DNA from: CAYWJT01 sp964458655
GTDB lineage: Bacteria > Acidobacteriota > Aminicenantia > Aminicenantales > Saccharicenantaceae
Length of the DNA stretch: 9,622 bases
NCBI GenBank assembly: GCA_964458655.1
Contig: CAYWJT010000072.1
Coordinates: forward strand, 1 to 9,622
Direction of reading: 5' to 3'
Under the pieces are notes generated by a model that was not told the DNA's origin, did not search any database, and saw only the letters and a program-made list of their open reading frames with translations. The position numbers and the translations under genes were made by a program. The first letter of the stretch is position 1. Each line of letters opens with the position of its first letter. Below are positions 1 through 5,735 of the stretch, in pieces.

Positions 1-36
1 GCCTGGGCTGAGGATGGGGGTTGCTGGTCCGCCATG

Positions 37-83
37 AAAAGCCGCCCTCCTTCGGCCCGCGGAACCTCGACGGAAGGAGGCGG
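37..83 (-). terminator. possible second terminator hairpin after gdhA
   Basis: On the minus strand CCGCCTCCTTC (83-73) can pair with GAAGGAGGGCGG (53-42) with one bulged base and a 19-nt loop, followed by CTTTTC. The loop is long and the T-run short, so this is a tentative intrinsic terminator. A small extra hairpin (85-98) lies between it and the stem at 138-164. I see no gene in bases 1-184. Confidence 0.4.
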
Positions 84-137
84 AGCCGCCGGAGCGGCGT
101 GCCCCTTTCTTGGGCTCCAGGCCGTGTATTAGATGGC

Positions 138-164
138 CCGTCTCCCCCGTGGCGGGGGAGACGG
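138..164 (-). terminator. perfect 12-bp hairpin downstream of gdhA
   Basis: CCGTCTCCCCCG (138-149) pairs perfectly with CGGGGGAGACGG (153-164) around a 3-nt loop, starting 20 nt past the gdhA stop. There is no T-run on the minus strand after it, so it is a strong stem but not a canonical intrinsic terminator. It may stabilise the 3' end or act with the hairpin at 42-83. Confidence 0.55.
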
Positions 165-184
165 ACCGGAGCCGCTTTCCCGGC

Positions 185-1471
185 TCAGACCCAGCCGCGC
201 TCTCTGCAGGCGCTGGCCACGCGACTGACGGAAATCACGTAGGCCGCGTCGCGCATGTAGAGCTTGCGGGTCCGGGCGAGTTCGCTTACGGCCTTGAAGG
301 CCGCCGTCATCTTCTCGTCGAGCTTCTGGAGCACTTCCTCCTTTGTCCAGAAGTAGTTCATGTTGCACTGGACCTGCTCGAAATAGCTGCAGGTGACGCC
401 GCCGGCGTTGGCCAGGAAGTCGGGGATGACGAAGATGCCTTTCTTCTGGATGACCTCGTCGGCCTCCGGGGTGGTCGGTCCGTTGGCGCCCTCGGCGATC
501 AGCTTGACCCGGGGTTTGACCTTCCGGACCGTCTCGGCGTTGACCTGGTTCTCGAGCGCGGCCGGTATGAGAATGTCGACGTCCTGCTCGATCCAGGCGT
601 CGGCGGGCAGGCGCTCGTAGCCGAGAGCCTCGGCCTTGGCCTTGTCGATCGTGCCGAAGCGGTCGGTGACGGCCAGCAGTTCCTCGAGGTTGACGCCGTC
701 TTTCTTTTTATAGGTGTAGGAGACCTGGTCGGCCTGGTCCCAGCAGGAAACCGCGATCACCTTGCCGCCGAGCTTGGTGTAGAGCTGGATGGCGTACTGG
801 GCGACGTTGCCGAAACCCTGGACGGATGCCGTGGTCTGAGCGATCTTGACGCCCATCTCGGTGAGCGCTTCCCGGACGGTGTAGATGAGGCCGTAGCCGG
901 TGGCCTCGGTCCGGCCGAGGGAGCCTCCGAGCCCCACGGGCTTGCCGGTGATGAAACCGGGGTACTTGGCGCCGTGTATGGCTTCGAACTCGTCGAGCAT
1001 CCAGAGCATGTGCTGGGGGTTGGTCATGACGTCGGGGGCCGGCACGTCGCGCAGCGGTCCGACGTCGTGGGCGATGGCCCTGATGAAGCCGCGGCAGAGC
1101 CTTTCCTGCTCCCGCGAACTGAGGTCGTGGGGGTCGCAGATGACGCCGCCCTTGCCGCCGCCGAGTGGGATGTCCACGACTGCCGTCTTCCAGGTCATCC
1201 ACATGGACAGGGCCCGGACGGTGTCGATGGTCTCCTGGGGGTGGAAGCGGATGCCGCCCTTGCAGGGCCCGCGGGCGTCGTTGTGCTGGCAGCGGAAGCC
1301 GCGGAAAACGCGGACGCTGCCGTCGTCCATCCGGACGGGGATGGAGAAGTGATATTCCCGCATGGGCTGACGGAGGAGGTCTCTCGTCGGCTGGTCGAGT
1401 TCCAGCAGGTCGGCCACCTTGTCGAACTGCTTCTGGGCCATTTCGAAGGGGTTGAATCCTTTTTGAGCCAT
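185..1471 (-). CDS. gdhA: glutamate dehydrogenase (Glu/Leu/Phe/Val dehydrogenase family)
   Basis: This enzyme interconverts glutamate with 2-oxoglutarate plus ammonium using NAD(P)(H), in the cytoplasm and normally as a hexamer. At 428 residues it has usual bacterial length. Substrate-site residues are visible: K71 in CKGGIRFHP, K95 in MTWKTAV, catalytic K107 in GGGKGG and D147 in DVPAPDVMT. The Rossmann motif is VQGFGNVA (217-224), followed by KVIAVSCWD; Cys-Trp near the end of that strand is unusual to my eye, and cofactor preference is not obvious. EGANGPTTPEA and NAGGVTCSYFE complete the signature. AAAGGAG lies 7 nt before the ATG at 1471, an exceptionally good ribosome binding site. It is separated from the sensor operon by 226 bp with its own likely promoter. 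In a fermentative anaerobe it may work in either direction: ammonium assimilation or amino-acid catabolism. Confidence 0.96.
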   Translation of the reverse strand: MAQKGFNPFEMAQKQFDKVADLLELDQPTRDLLRQPMREYHFSIPVRMDDGSVRVFRGFRCQHNDARGPCKGGIRFHPQETIDTVRALSMWMTWKTAVVDIPLGGGKGGVICDPHDLSSREQERLCRGFIRAIAHDVGPLRDVPAPDVMTNPQHMLWMLDEFEAIHGAKYPGFITGKPVGLGGSLGRTEATGYGLIYTVREALTEMGVKIAQTTASVQGFGNVAQYAIQLYTKLGGKVIAVSCWDQADQVSYTYKKKDGVNLEELLAVTDRFGTIDKAKAEALGYERLPADAWIEQDVDILIPAALENQVNAETVRKVKPRVKLIAEGANGPTTPEADEVIQKKGIFVIPDFLANAGGVTCSYFEQVQCNMNYFWTKEEVLQKLDEKMTAAFKAVSELARTRKLYMRDAAYVISVSRVASACRERGWV

Positions 1472-1547
1472 TATACAACTCCTTTTTTATGAACGAGATA
1501 TTATTGCAGGCGGTGCCCCCTTGATAAAGCAACAGCCGCAACGAAAT

Positions 1548-1576
1548 ATTTTAGTCGACCGGCCCTGAAAAGGCAA
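1548..1576 (-). promoter_or_regulatory. probable sigma-70-like promoter of gdhA
   Basis: The minus strand shows TTGCCT (1576-1571), a 17-nt spacer and TAAAAT (1553-1548), inside an AT-rich patch that stands out from the GC-rich surroundings. A start near 1541 would give a leader of about 70 nt before the gdhA ATG at 1471. This means gdhA can be transcribed on its own, although read-through from the ATPase gene cannot be ruled out. Confidence 0.5.
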
Positions 1577-1628
1577 GCCGACAAGCCCGGCTGTCTGTCC
1601 GGATCTGACCAGTCCGGGGAGACTGTCG

Positions 1629-1660
1629 GGCGCCAAGGGACGGCCGGGAGGCTTGGCGCC
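1629..1660. repeat. perfect 9-bp inverted repeat in the HATPase-gdhA intergenic region
   Basis: GGCGCCAAG (1629-1637) is repeated inverted as CTTGGCGCC (1652-1660) with a 14-nt loop. On the minus strand it starts 38 nt after the ATPase stop and has no T-run behind it. It may be a Rho-dependent or pause hairpin, or an operator upstream of the gdhA promoter. The rest of the 226-bp intergenic space holds only weaker inverted repeats and no ORF I would support. Confidence 0.4.
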
Positions 1661-1697
1661 GGAACGTGAAGACGCCGACCTGTCTGGAGCGTCGGGA

Positions 1698-2234
1698 TTA
1701 TCCGGCGCCGATCTCCTTCAGGCCCTCCCGAAGGGTCCGGCGCACCGTCAGGATATCGGCCGGAGAGACGGCCTCGATGCCGCAGCGCGCCCGGGAGCGA
1801 TGGAAAGCGAACGACCTTCCGTCCCGTGTGTGGCGGTAGCGAATCTCGACCTCGGGATGACCGAAAACGAGCGTCGCGATGGTCTCGGCCATTTTGGTCA
1901 ACGGCGGCCTGTCGACATGGCCGAGGCGGAAGCGGGCCTCGACCGTCGTGCCCTTGGCCGGGGCTGATTTGACGGTGACCTCTCCCTCGCAGAGGGCCGC
2001 CGTGTGGGCCAGAAGAGGCAGGCCGAGCCCGGTCTTTTTCCCTTTGGTCGAGAAGAACGGGTCAAGCGCCTTCCGCCTTTCCTCCGGCGGCATGCCCCGG
2101 CCGTTGTCCCTGACCCGAAAAGAGAGGATGTCCCGTGAGGAATCTTCCAGGACCGTGATTGACACTCGGCTCGCGCCGGCGGCGACGGCGTTCTCGGCTA
2201 TGTCTAGGATGTGGAGGGAGAGGTCATCCATCAT
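1698..2234 (-). CDS. GHKL ATPase (histidine-kinase-like ATP-binding protein without HisKA domain)
   Basis: This 178-residue protein has a GHKL ATP-binding fold: N-box HILDIAENAV (8-17, N15), G1 box RDNGRGM (42-48), a F-F-S-T-K-G loop (60-65) and G2 box TGLGLPLLAH (68-77). That layout is closer to sensor histidine kinases than to RsbW-type anti-sigma factors, so it differs from the ATPase at 4750-5196. About 70 residues follow the fold (about 105-178) with no motif I recognise. No phosphoacceptor His domain, response regulator or membrane segment is present, so any phosphorylation target must be encoded elsewhere. The start at 2234 gives an ATGA overlap with the PHP stop; a second ATG at 2231 is also possible. 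It is the last gene of the coupled operon. Confidence 0.86.
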   Translation of the reverse strand: MMDDLSLHILDIAENAVAAGASRVSITVLEDSSRDILSFRVRDNGRGMPPEERRKALDPFFSTKGKKTGLGLPLLAHTAALCEGEVTVKSAPAKGTTVEARFRLGHVDRPPLTKMAETIATLVFGHPEVEIRYRHTRDGRSFAFHRSRARCGIEAVSPADILTVRRTLREGLKEIGAG

Positions 2235-2977
2235 GTGGACACTATCCTTCTTCCCCGGGCTCCGGTCAGGGCCATGCGGAACTCTTCGAGGTCAGGCCGG
2301 TCGGCGAGGAACTCGGTCGCGGCGGTGCCGATCTCTTCGGGTTTGTGGGCGTCGGAGAACCTGACGACGGGCAGGGTGCCGAAGGGACCGAACCTCCGCC
2401 GACCCTCGGCCTCTGTCAGGCGAGGGGATATTTCGACCGCGTCGAGCGGCAGGCCCGGGGGGATGAACCCGAGCTGGGAGATTATGCTGAAAGCTTCCCG
2501 GTCGACATGGCAGGCCAGGGCCAGCCCGCCGTGCCCGTGTATGAGGTCGACGGCTTCGCGGACGCTGAGCTTCGTCGCGCCGAAGAGCGACCGAGGGCTG
2601 AAGCCGGTGACGAAGTCGTCGGCATCGACGAGGACCTGGTCCTTTACGAACTTCCTCAACGAAGGCATGTCGGGGAGGTTGCGGTCGACTGTCTCCTGAA
2701 GCCCGGCGAGGTCCGCGTCCCGGTCGAAGAGCCCGAGGATGTGGACCTCTTCGGAGGTCGTGAGCTCTATGCCCGGCAGGACGGCGAGCGGCGTCCCTGC
2801 CGCCGCCCGCATGACGGAGGCGGCGTTGCCGGTCGTGTTGTGGTCGGTGACGGCGATCATGTCCAGCCCGGCCTCCCGGGCCCTGGCGACGACCGCCCGG
2901 GGCGACATCGAAAGCTCTCCGCAAGGAGACAGGCAGGTGTGGATGTGGAGGTCCGCCCTCAGGAGACGGAGCCCCAT
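2231..2977 (-). CDS. PHP-domain metal-dependent hydrolase (phosphoesterase family)
   Basis: This stand-alone PHP-domain protein of 248 residues belongs to a family of cytoplasmic metal-dependent phosphoesterases with a TIM-like barrel. All expected metal-site motifs are visible: DLHIHT (D9, H11, H13), TDHN (D45, H46), PGIELTT (E71), EVHILG (H79), CHVD (H157) and SDAH (D209, H211). It should therefore be catalytically competent; the substrate (a nucleotide, a phosphorylated metabolite or a phosphoprotein) cannot be told. I prefer ATG 2977, which shares a base with the upstream stop (TGATG) and has AAGAGGAG just upstream; a TTG at 2980 is possible. Its end overlaps the next ATPase gene by four bases (ATGA). 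PHP genes of this type occur next to DRTGG and hydrogenase genes in other anaerobes, which supports a joint regulatory role. Confidence 0.9.
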   Translation of the reverse strand: MGLRLLRADLHIHTCLSPCGELSMSPRAVVARAREAGLDMIAVTDHNTTGNAASVMRAAAGTPLAVLPGIELTTSEEVHILGLFDRDADLAGLQETVDRNLPDMPSLRKFVKDQVLVDADDFVTGFSPRSLFGATKLSVREAVDLIHGHGGLALACHVDREAFSIISQLGFIPPGLPLDAVEISPRLTEAEGRRRFGPFGTLPVVRFSDAHKPEEIGTAATEFLADRPDLEEFRMALTGARGRRIVST

Positions 2978-3318
2978 CAACTCCTCTTGAGGCCCAGGCC
3001 GTATAGTATCCCGGCGAGCTCGAAGGCCGTCAATTGCGTCCCCAGCACGGGCACGCCCTCCTTTTGGGCCTGCTCCAGCGTCTCCGGCGCAGGCTCGCGG
3101 CCGTTGACAAGGACGATACCGGCCAGCTCCTTGAGGACGGCGACGGCCACGATGTTCTGGTGGACCTGCATCGTGACCCAGAGGTCGTCCTTGCGGCCGT
3201 GGGCGATGACGTCGCTGAGGAGGTCCCCGGAGTATCCACCGCCGACCGGGCGGTCGAGCGGGATGTCGCGGCTGAAGACGCGCAGGCCGAGGCTTGACAC
3301 CAGGTCGGACAGGTTCAT
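2977..3318 (-). CDS. DRTGG-domain protein (second copy)
   Basis: This small protein of 113 residues is a paralogue of the DRTGG protein at 5183-5536. Matching features are DLLSDVIA (about 30-37), a hydrophobic strand near WVTMQVHQNIVAVAV, the VNGREPAPETL turn (first copy: LGKRPGPEVV), a short G-V-P-V-L-G-T strand and the C-terminal LTAFELAGIL helix. The ATG at 3318 overlaps the hydrogenase stop (ATGA) and has AAGGAG six nt upstream; longer open frames run back into hydrogenase sequence and are not real starts. It ends in TGATG, sharing one base with the PHP gene. As with the first copy, the molecular function is unproven. Its position between hydrogenase and PHP genes suggests a sensing or scaffold role. 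Confidence 0.83.
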   Translation of the reverse strand: MNLSDLVSSLGLRVFSRDIPLDRPVGGGYSGDLLSDVIAHGRKDDLWVTMQVHQNIVAVAVLKELAGIVLVNGREPAPETLEQAQKEGVPVLGTQLTAFELAGILYGLGLKRS

Positions 3319-4753
3319 CTCTTCTCCTTTTTCCCCTTGACGAACGGGCAGTCGGCGAGGCGGGCCCGTCCCCGGACTATGTCGTCGGCCAGGGTCCGGC
3401 AATCGGGCGCTCCGCAGACGCCGGCTGGGTGCCGGGCCCGTAGCGGAGCGTGAACCGCTTTTTCTCCTTCGCTGCCAGGTCAACCTGGAAGTCCAAGAGC
3501 AGCCAGCGCACGGAGCCGTCAGNNNNNNNNNNACAGCATTCGGGGGTGTACTCGCCGGTCATGTACACCCGCCAGAAGTAGTTGTCATGCAGCGGAAGCT
3601 TGGCGAAGACCGTTTCCCGGCGCTTGGCCAGTTCGATGGCCCGGACCGGGTCTTTCGCCAGGGGCCTTGATTCGGCGGGGGTCACGGGGTGATCGAACGA
3701 GAGGAAGTCCCGGTGGTAGAGGCGGCTGACTTCTTCCGGGTCGACGACGGCCCTCTCCCCGACTTTGTCCATCAGCCTACGGATGCGGCTCTTGGCCACG
3801 AAGCGGTTCTCCACGTCGAGAGGACCTCCGACGCATCCGTCGGGGCAGACGGCGCACTCGAGGATGTCGATGTCCTGGAGCAAGCCGGCCTCGACCTGGT
3901 CCAGGACGCGCATCGTGTCCTGGAGGCCGGAGACGGCCACGGCCTTGTGTTTCTTGAGCCCCTTTGTTTCACCGCCTGACAGTGACCAGCCCATGCCCAG
4001 GCCGCTGAACGGGGTGTCGGGGAAAAGATGTCGCATCAGCTTCTCATCCTGGCCCTTTCGGAGGGCATGGAGGATTTGAGGGTAGATGTCCCGGATGGAT
4101 ATGGCTCCGTCCAGGTGGGACTTGTTCATGCTCGCCGGGCTGTTTATGGAAACCATTTTTGCCGGGCACGGTGTCAGGTGAATGATACCGATCTTCTCGG
4201 GGGGGAGGTTCAAGACCTTGGGCAGGACGGCCCTGAGGATCTTGGCGGCGATCTCCCGCGGCGGCTCGATGGGCAGGATGTGGCCGCAGAGCGAGGGATA
4301 GCGCCTCTGGATGAGCCTGACGACGACCGGGCAGGTCGAGCTGATGAACGGCCTGGGCTGGGGATGCTCTGACAGGTATTCCTCCGTCGCCATGCAGTTG
4401 AGCTCGCAGATCGAGCTCAGATCGTATACTTCGTCGAAACCCGTGAGGCGCAGGGCGGACAAGACCTCCCCGGGCGCAGTGGACTCACCGAACTGGCCGT
4501 AGAGGACCGTGGAGGGAATGGCGACTTTGTATTCGAAGGCGTCCAGGGACCGGAAGGAAGTCGTTTCGGACCGGACGGCGTCGTAGGGGCAGACCCGCAG
4601 GCATTCGCCGCAGTCGATGCAAAGCTCGTCGATGATGCGGGCCTTGCCGTCCCTTACCCTGATGGCCCTGGTCGGACAGGCGGCCATGCAGCGGACGCAG
4701 CCGATGCAGGCGTCCCTGTTGATGTGGATTGCGTGGAAGTTCTTCTCGTTCAT
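3315..4753 (-). CDS. sensory-type [FeFe]-hydrogenase with N-terminal ferredoxin domain (interrupted by scaffold gap)
   Basis: This iron-only hydrogenase-like protein is probably an H2/redox sensor, given its neighbours. Two 4Fe-4S motifs (C16/19/22/26, C45/48/51/55) precede an H-cluster domain (about 75-350). The four H-cluster ligands appear present: C141 in SSTCP, C196 in TPCPAK, and C303 and C307 in ECAVCPDGCVGG. Catalytic enzymes read TSCCP in the first motif; here the proton-relay Cys is Thr140. True sequence runs to KLPL (residue 388, base 3590) and resumes at base 3422 in another frame as GVCGAPDC...CPF to the stop at 3315. Those last 35 residues are most of a C-terminal 4Fe-4S domain, missing only a few residues including the first Cys. 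The stretch between (3589-3423) holds ten Ns and unrelated sequence. The start overlaps the upstream gene (ATGA, GAGGAG nearby) and the stop overlaps the next gene the same way. The gene is probably intact in the organism and broken by assembly. Confidence 0.88.
3423..3589 (-). other. foreign sequence and gap inserted in the hydrogenase gene (likely gap-filling artefact)
   Basis: Neither flank of the N-run fits the hydrogenase. The 57 bases at 3589-3533 read NYFWRVYMTGEYTPEC, which I do not recognise. The roughly 100 bases at 3522-3423 read PDGSVRWLLLDFQ and then FTLRYGPG, which resembles the N-terminal domain of exo-rhamnogalacturonan-lyase-like (PcRGLX) proteins. The hydrogenase halves on either side are complementary with only a few residues missing (the expected first Cys of the C-terminal Fe-S motif). 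Wrong reads added to both edges of a scaffold gap explain this best. A real insertion is the alternative. Confidence 0.6.
3523..3532. other. assembly gap (10 Ns)
   Basis: Ten consecutive Ns sit inside the hydrogenase gene. The round number suggests a placeholder, so the true length of missing or surplus sequence is unknown. The open frame that appears to read across it is a coincidence of the placeholder length. Confidence 0.99.
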
Positions 4754-5196
4754 TCTCCTCGTCCGTTGACCCTGATGATGATCTCCAGGCGGGTCCCGCG
4801 GCCCGGCTGGGAGCCGATGCGGAAGACGTCGGAGTTCTTCTTGATGTTGGGCAGCCCCATGCCCGCGCCGAAGCCGAGCTCCCGCATCTCCCGCGTCGCA
4901 GTCGAATATCCTTCGGTCATGGCCAGTTCGATGTCTTGGATGCCGGGCCCTCGGTCGTCGGCCGTGATGCGCACGACGCTCGGCGAGACGGCCAGGCTCA
5001 GGCGGCCCTCCTCGGCGAACATGATGATGTTCATTTCGGCCTCGTAGCTGGCGATGGCCGCCCGGCGCATGGTCTTCTGGTCGAAGCCCATGTCCTTGAG
5101 CAGGGCCTTTATCCGGCAGGCCGCGGCCCCGGCATGGGCGAAATCCCCGCCCTTGACCGGGAACTCCTGCACGAAAACGGGTTCAGCGACCGCCAC
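4750..5196 (-). CDS. RsbW/SpoIIAB-like ATP-binding regulator (GHKL ATPase, anti-sigma type)
   Basis: This 148-residue protein is a lone GHKL (HATPase) domain of the serine-kinase/anti-sigma kind, which acts on protein partners in the cytoplasm. Visible ATP-site boxes: N-box YEAEMNI (51-57, N56), G1 box DRGPGI (81-86, D81) and G2 box LGFGAGMGLPNI (107-118). There is no dimerisation/histidine-phosphoacceptor domain, no sensor domain and no membrane segment, so it is not a complete histidine kinase. It begins at GTG 5196, inside the end of the upstream DRTGG gene (14-nt overlap), with AGAGG 6 nt upstream. It overlaps the hydrogenase gene by ATGA. Its place directly before a sensory-type hydrogenase suggests that it receives or passes on the redox signal; partners are unknown. 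Confidence 0.85.
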   Translation of the reverse strand: MAVAEPVFVQEFPVKGGDFAHAGAAACRIKALLKDMGFDQKTMRRAAIASYEAEMNIIMFAEEGRLSLAVSPSVVRITADDRGPGIQDIELAMTEGYSTATREMRELGFGAGMGLPNIKKNSDVFRIGSQPGRGTRLEIIIRVNGRGE

Positions 5197-5536
5197 GCTT
5201 GCCCTCTATTAGACCGGCCAGCCGGGAACAGGCCTCGAACATCGTCAGGCGGGTGGCGATGAGAGGAAGTTCCCTGGCCCGGGCCTCGGCGACCACTTCG
5301 GGCCCCGGTCTTTTGCCCAGGACGAAGACGACGGCGGCCAGGTCGGCGACCGAGCAGGTGGATACGACATGGTTGTTGGCCAGGCCGGTCAGGAGCAGGG
5401 AACCAGGCTCCGCCGAGGCCAGGACGTCGCTCATCAGGTCGGAGGCGAAGACCTTCGGGCACTCGATGTCGAGGGAAGCGTCTTCGGTCAGGAGCTCGGC
5501 GTTGAGAAGAGTTACGACGTCCCTGAGCCGGATCAT
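5183..5536 (-). CDS. DRTGG-domain protein (first copy)
   Basis: This small protein of 117 residues has the alpha/beta fold pattern of DRTGG-domain proteins that recur beside [FeFe]-hydrogenase genes; their biochemical role is unsettled. Evidence: an N-terminal MIRLRDVVTLLNAEL helix, DLMSDVLA (about 37-44), a buried strand LLLTGL, a VVFVLGKRPGPEVV turn and a C-terminal LTMFEACSRL helix. The literal DRTGG string is not present. I chose ATG 5536 because GGAGG (5546-5542) lies 5 nt upstream; a GTG at 5542 overlaps that ribosome binding site and is unlikely. It is the first gene after the promoter at 5575-5603 and overlaps the next gene by 14 nt. It is clearly paralogous to the gene at 2977-3318: both share D-L-M/L-S-D-V and the G-K/R-x-P-x-P-E turn. 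A ligand- or nucleotide-sensing or adaptor role in the sensor module is inference. Confidence 0.82.
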   Translation of the reverse strand: MIRLRDVVTLLNAELLTEDASLDIECPKVFASDLMSDVLASAEPGSLLLTGLANNHVVSTCSVADLAAVVFVLGKRPGPEVVAEARARELPLIATRLTMFEACSRLAGLIEGKRGGR

Positions 5537-5574
5537 CGACACCTCCGCTGCGCCGAAACGCTTGGAATGCTTAC

Positions 5575-5603
5575 ATTATATAATGAACCTCCGGAGGGGA
5601 CAA
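5575..5603 (-). promoter_or_regulatory. sigma-70-type promoter of the DRTGG/hydrogenase operon, with palindromic spacer
   Basis: The minus strand reads TTGTCC (-35, 5603-5598), a 17-nt spacer, then a perfect TATAAT (-10, 5580-5575). Transcription would start near 5568, about 30 nt before the ATG at 5536. The spacer contains CCTCCGGAGG (5588-5597), a perfect 10-bp palindrome that abuts the -35 hexamer. That is where a repressor or activator dimer could bind. It directly precedes the first gene of operon 2 and follows the terminator of operon 1. Confidence 0.7.
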
Positions 5604-5659
5604 GGAGAGAAAGACGGCGGCTCCTGCGCGGCCGCGGCCTGGCCGGCTTCCGCCCCGGG

Positions 5660-5694
5660 AAAAAAGAAGGGGGACGAGCATGACGCTCGTCCCC
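5660..5694 (-). terminator. strong Rho-independent terminator ending operon 1
   Basis: On the minus strand a perfect 10-bp stem (GGGGACGAGC paired with GCTCGTCCCC, 5-nt loop, 5670-5694) is followed directly by CTTCTTTTTTC (5669-5659). A GC stem plus a T-run is the textbook intrinsic terminator. It separates the GltB-like operon from the promoter of the hydrogenase/DRTGG operon that starts about 60 bp further on. Confidence 0.85.
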
Positions 5695-5713
5695 GCTCGA
5701 GAAGGCTTTGTCC

Positions 5714-5731
5714 GCCGGGTTCCGACCCGGC
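5714..5731 (-). terminator. hairpin just after the GltB-like stop codon
   Basis: A perfect 7-bp inverted repeat with a 4-nt loop starts 4 nt past the TAA stop of the GltB-like gene. It has no T-run of its own. It sits upstream of the stronger hairpin at 5670-5694 and may act with it or protect the 3' end of the mRNA. Confidence 0.45.
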
Positions 5732-5735
5732 CGTG

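Noticed and set aside
110..1492. 460-codon open frame on the plus strand opposite gdhA
   Set aside because: It lies fully antisense to a clear glutamate dehydrogenase. Its translation is a low-complexity G/V/D/L-rich pattern, typical of the complement of GC-rich coding sequence, with no recognisable domain.
2159..3340. 393-codon open frame on the plus strand
   Set aside because: Antisense to three overlapping genes with clear motifs (HATPase, PHP, DRTGG); its composition follows from their codon use.
3319..3483. Upstream extension of the second DRTGG gene to 3483
   Set aside because: The extra 55 residues are out-of-frame translation of the foreign segment and the hydrogenase 3' end. ATG 3318 has a proper ribosome binding site and the usual ATGA overlap.
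3377..3522. Reading the hydrogenase straight through the Ns to a stop at 3377
   Set aside because: The frame across the gap depends on the arbitrary 10-N length, and the translation there is foreign. The true C-terminal Fe-S residues are found in another frame, ending at 3315.
5641..5735. Inverted repeats after the GltB-like gene as a CRISPR or mobile-element end
   Set aside because: There is one hairpin plus T-run and one short hairpin, no repeat-spacer periodicity, no transposase and no target-site duplication; terminator function explains them.
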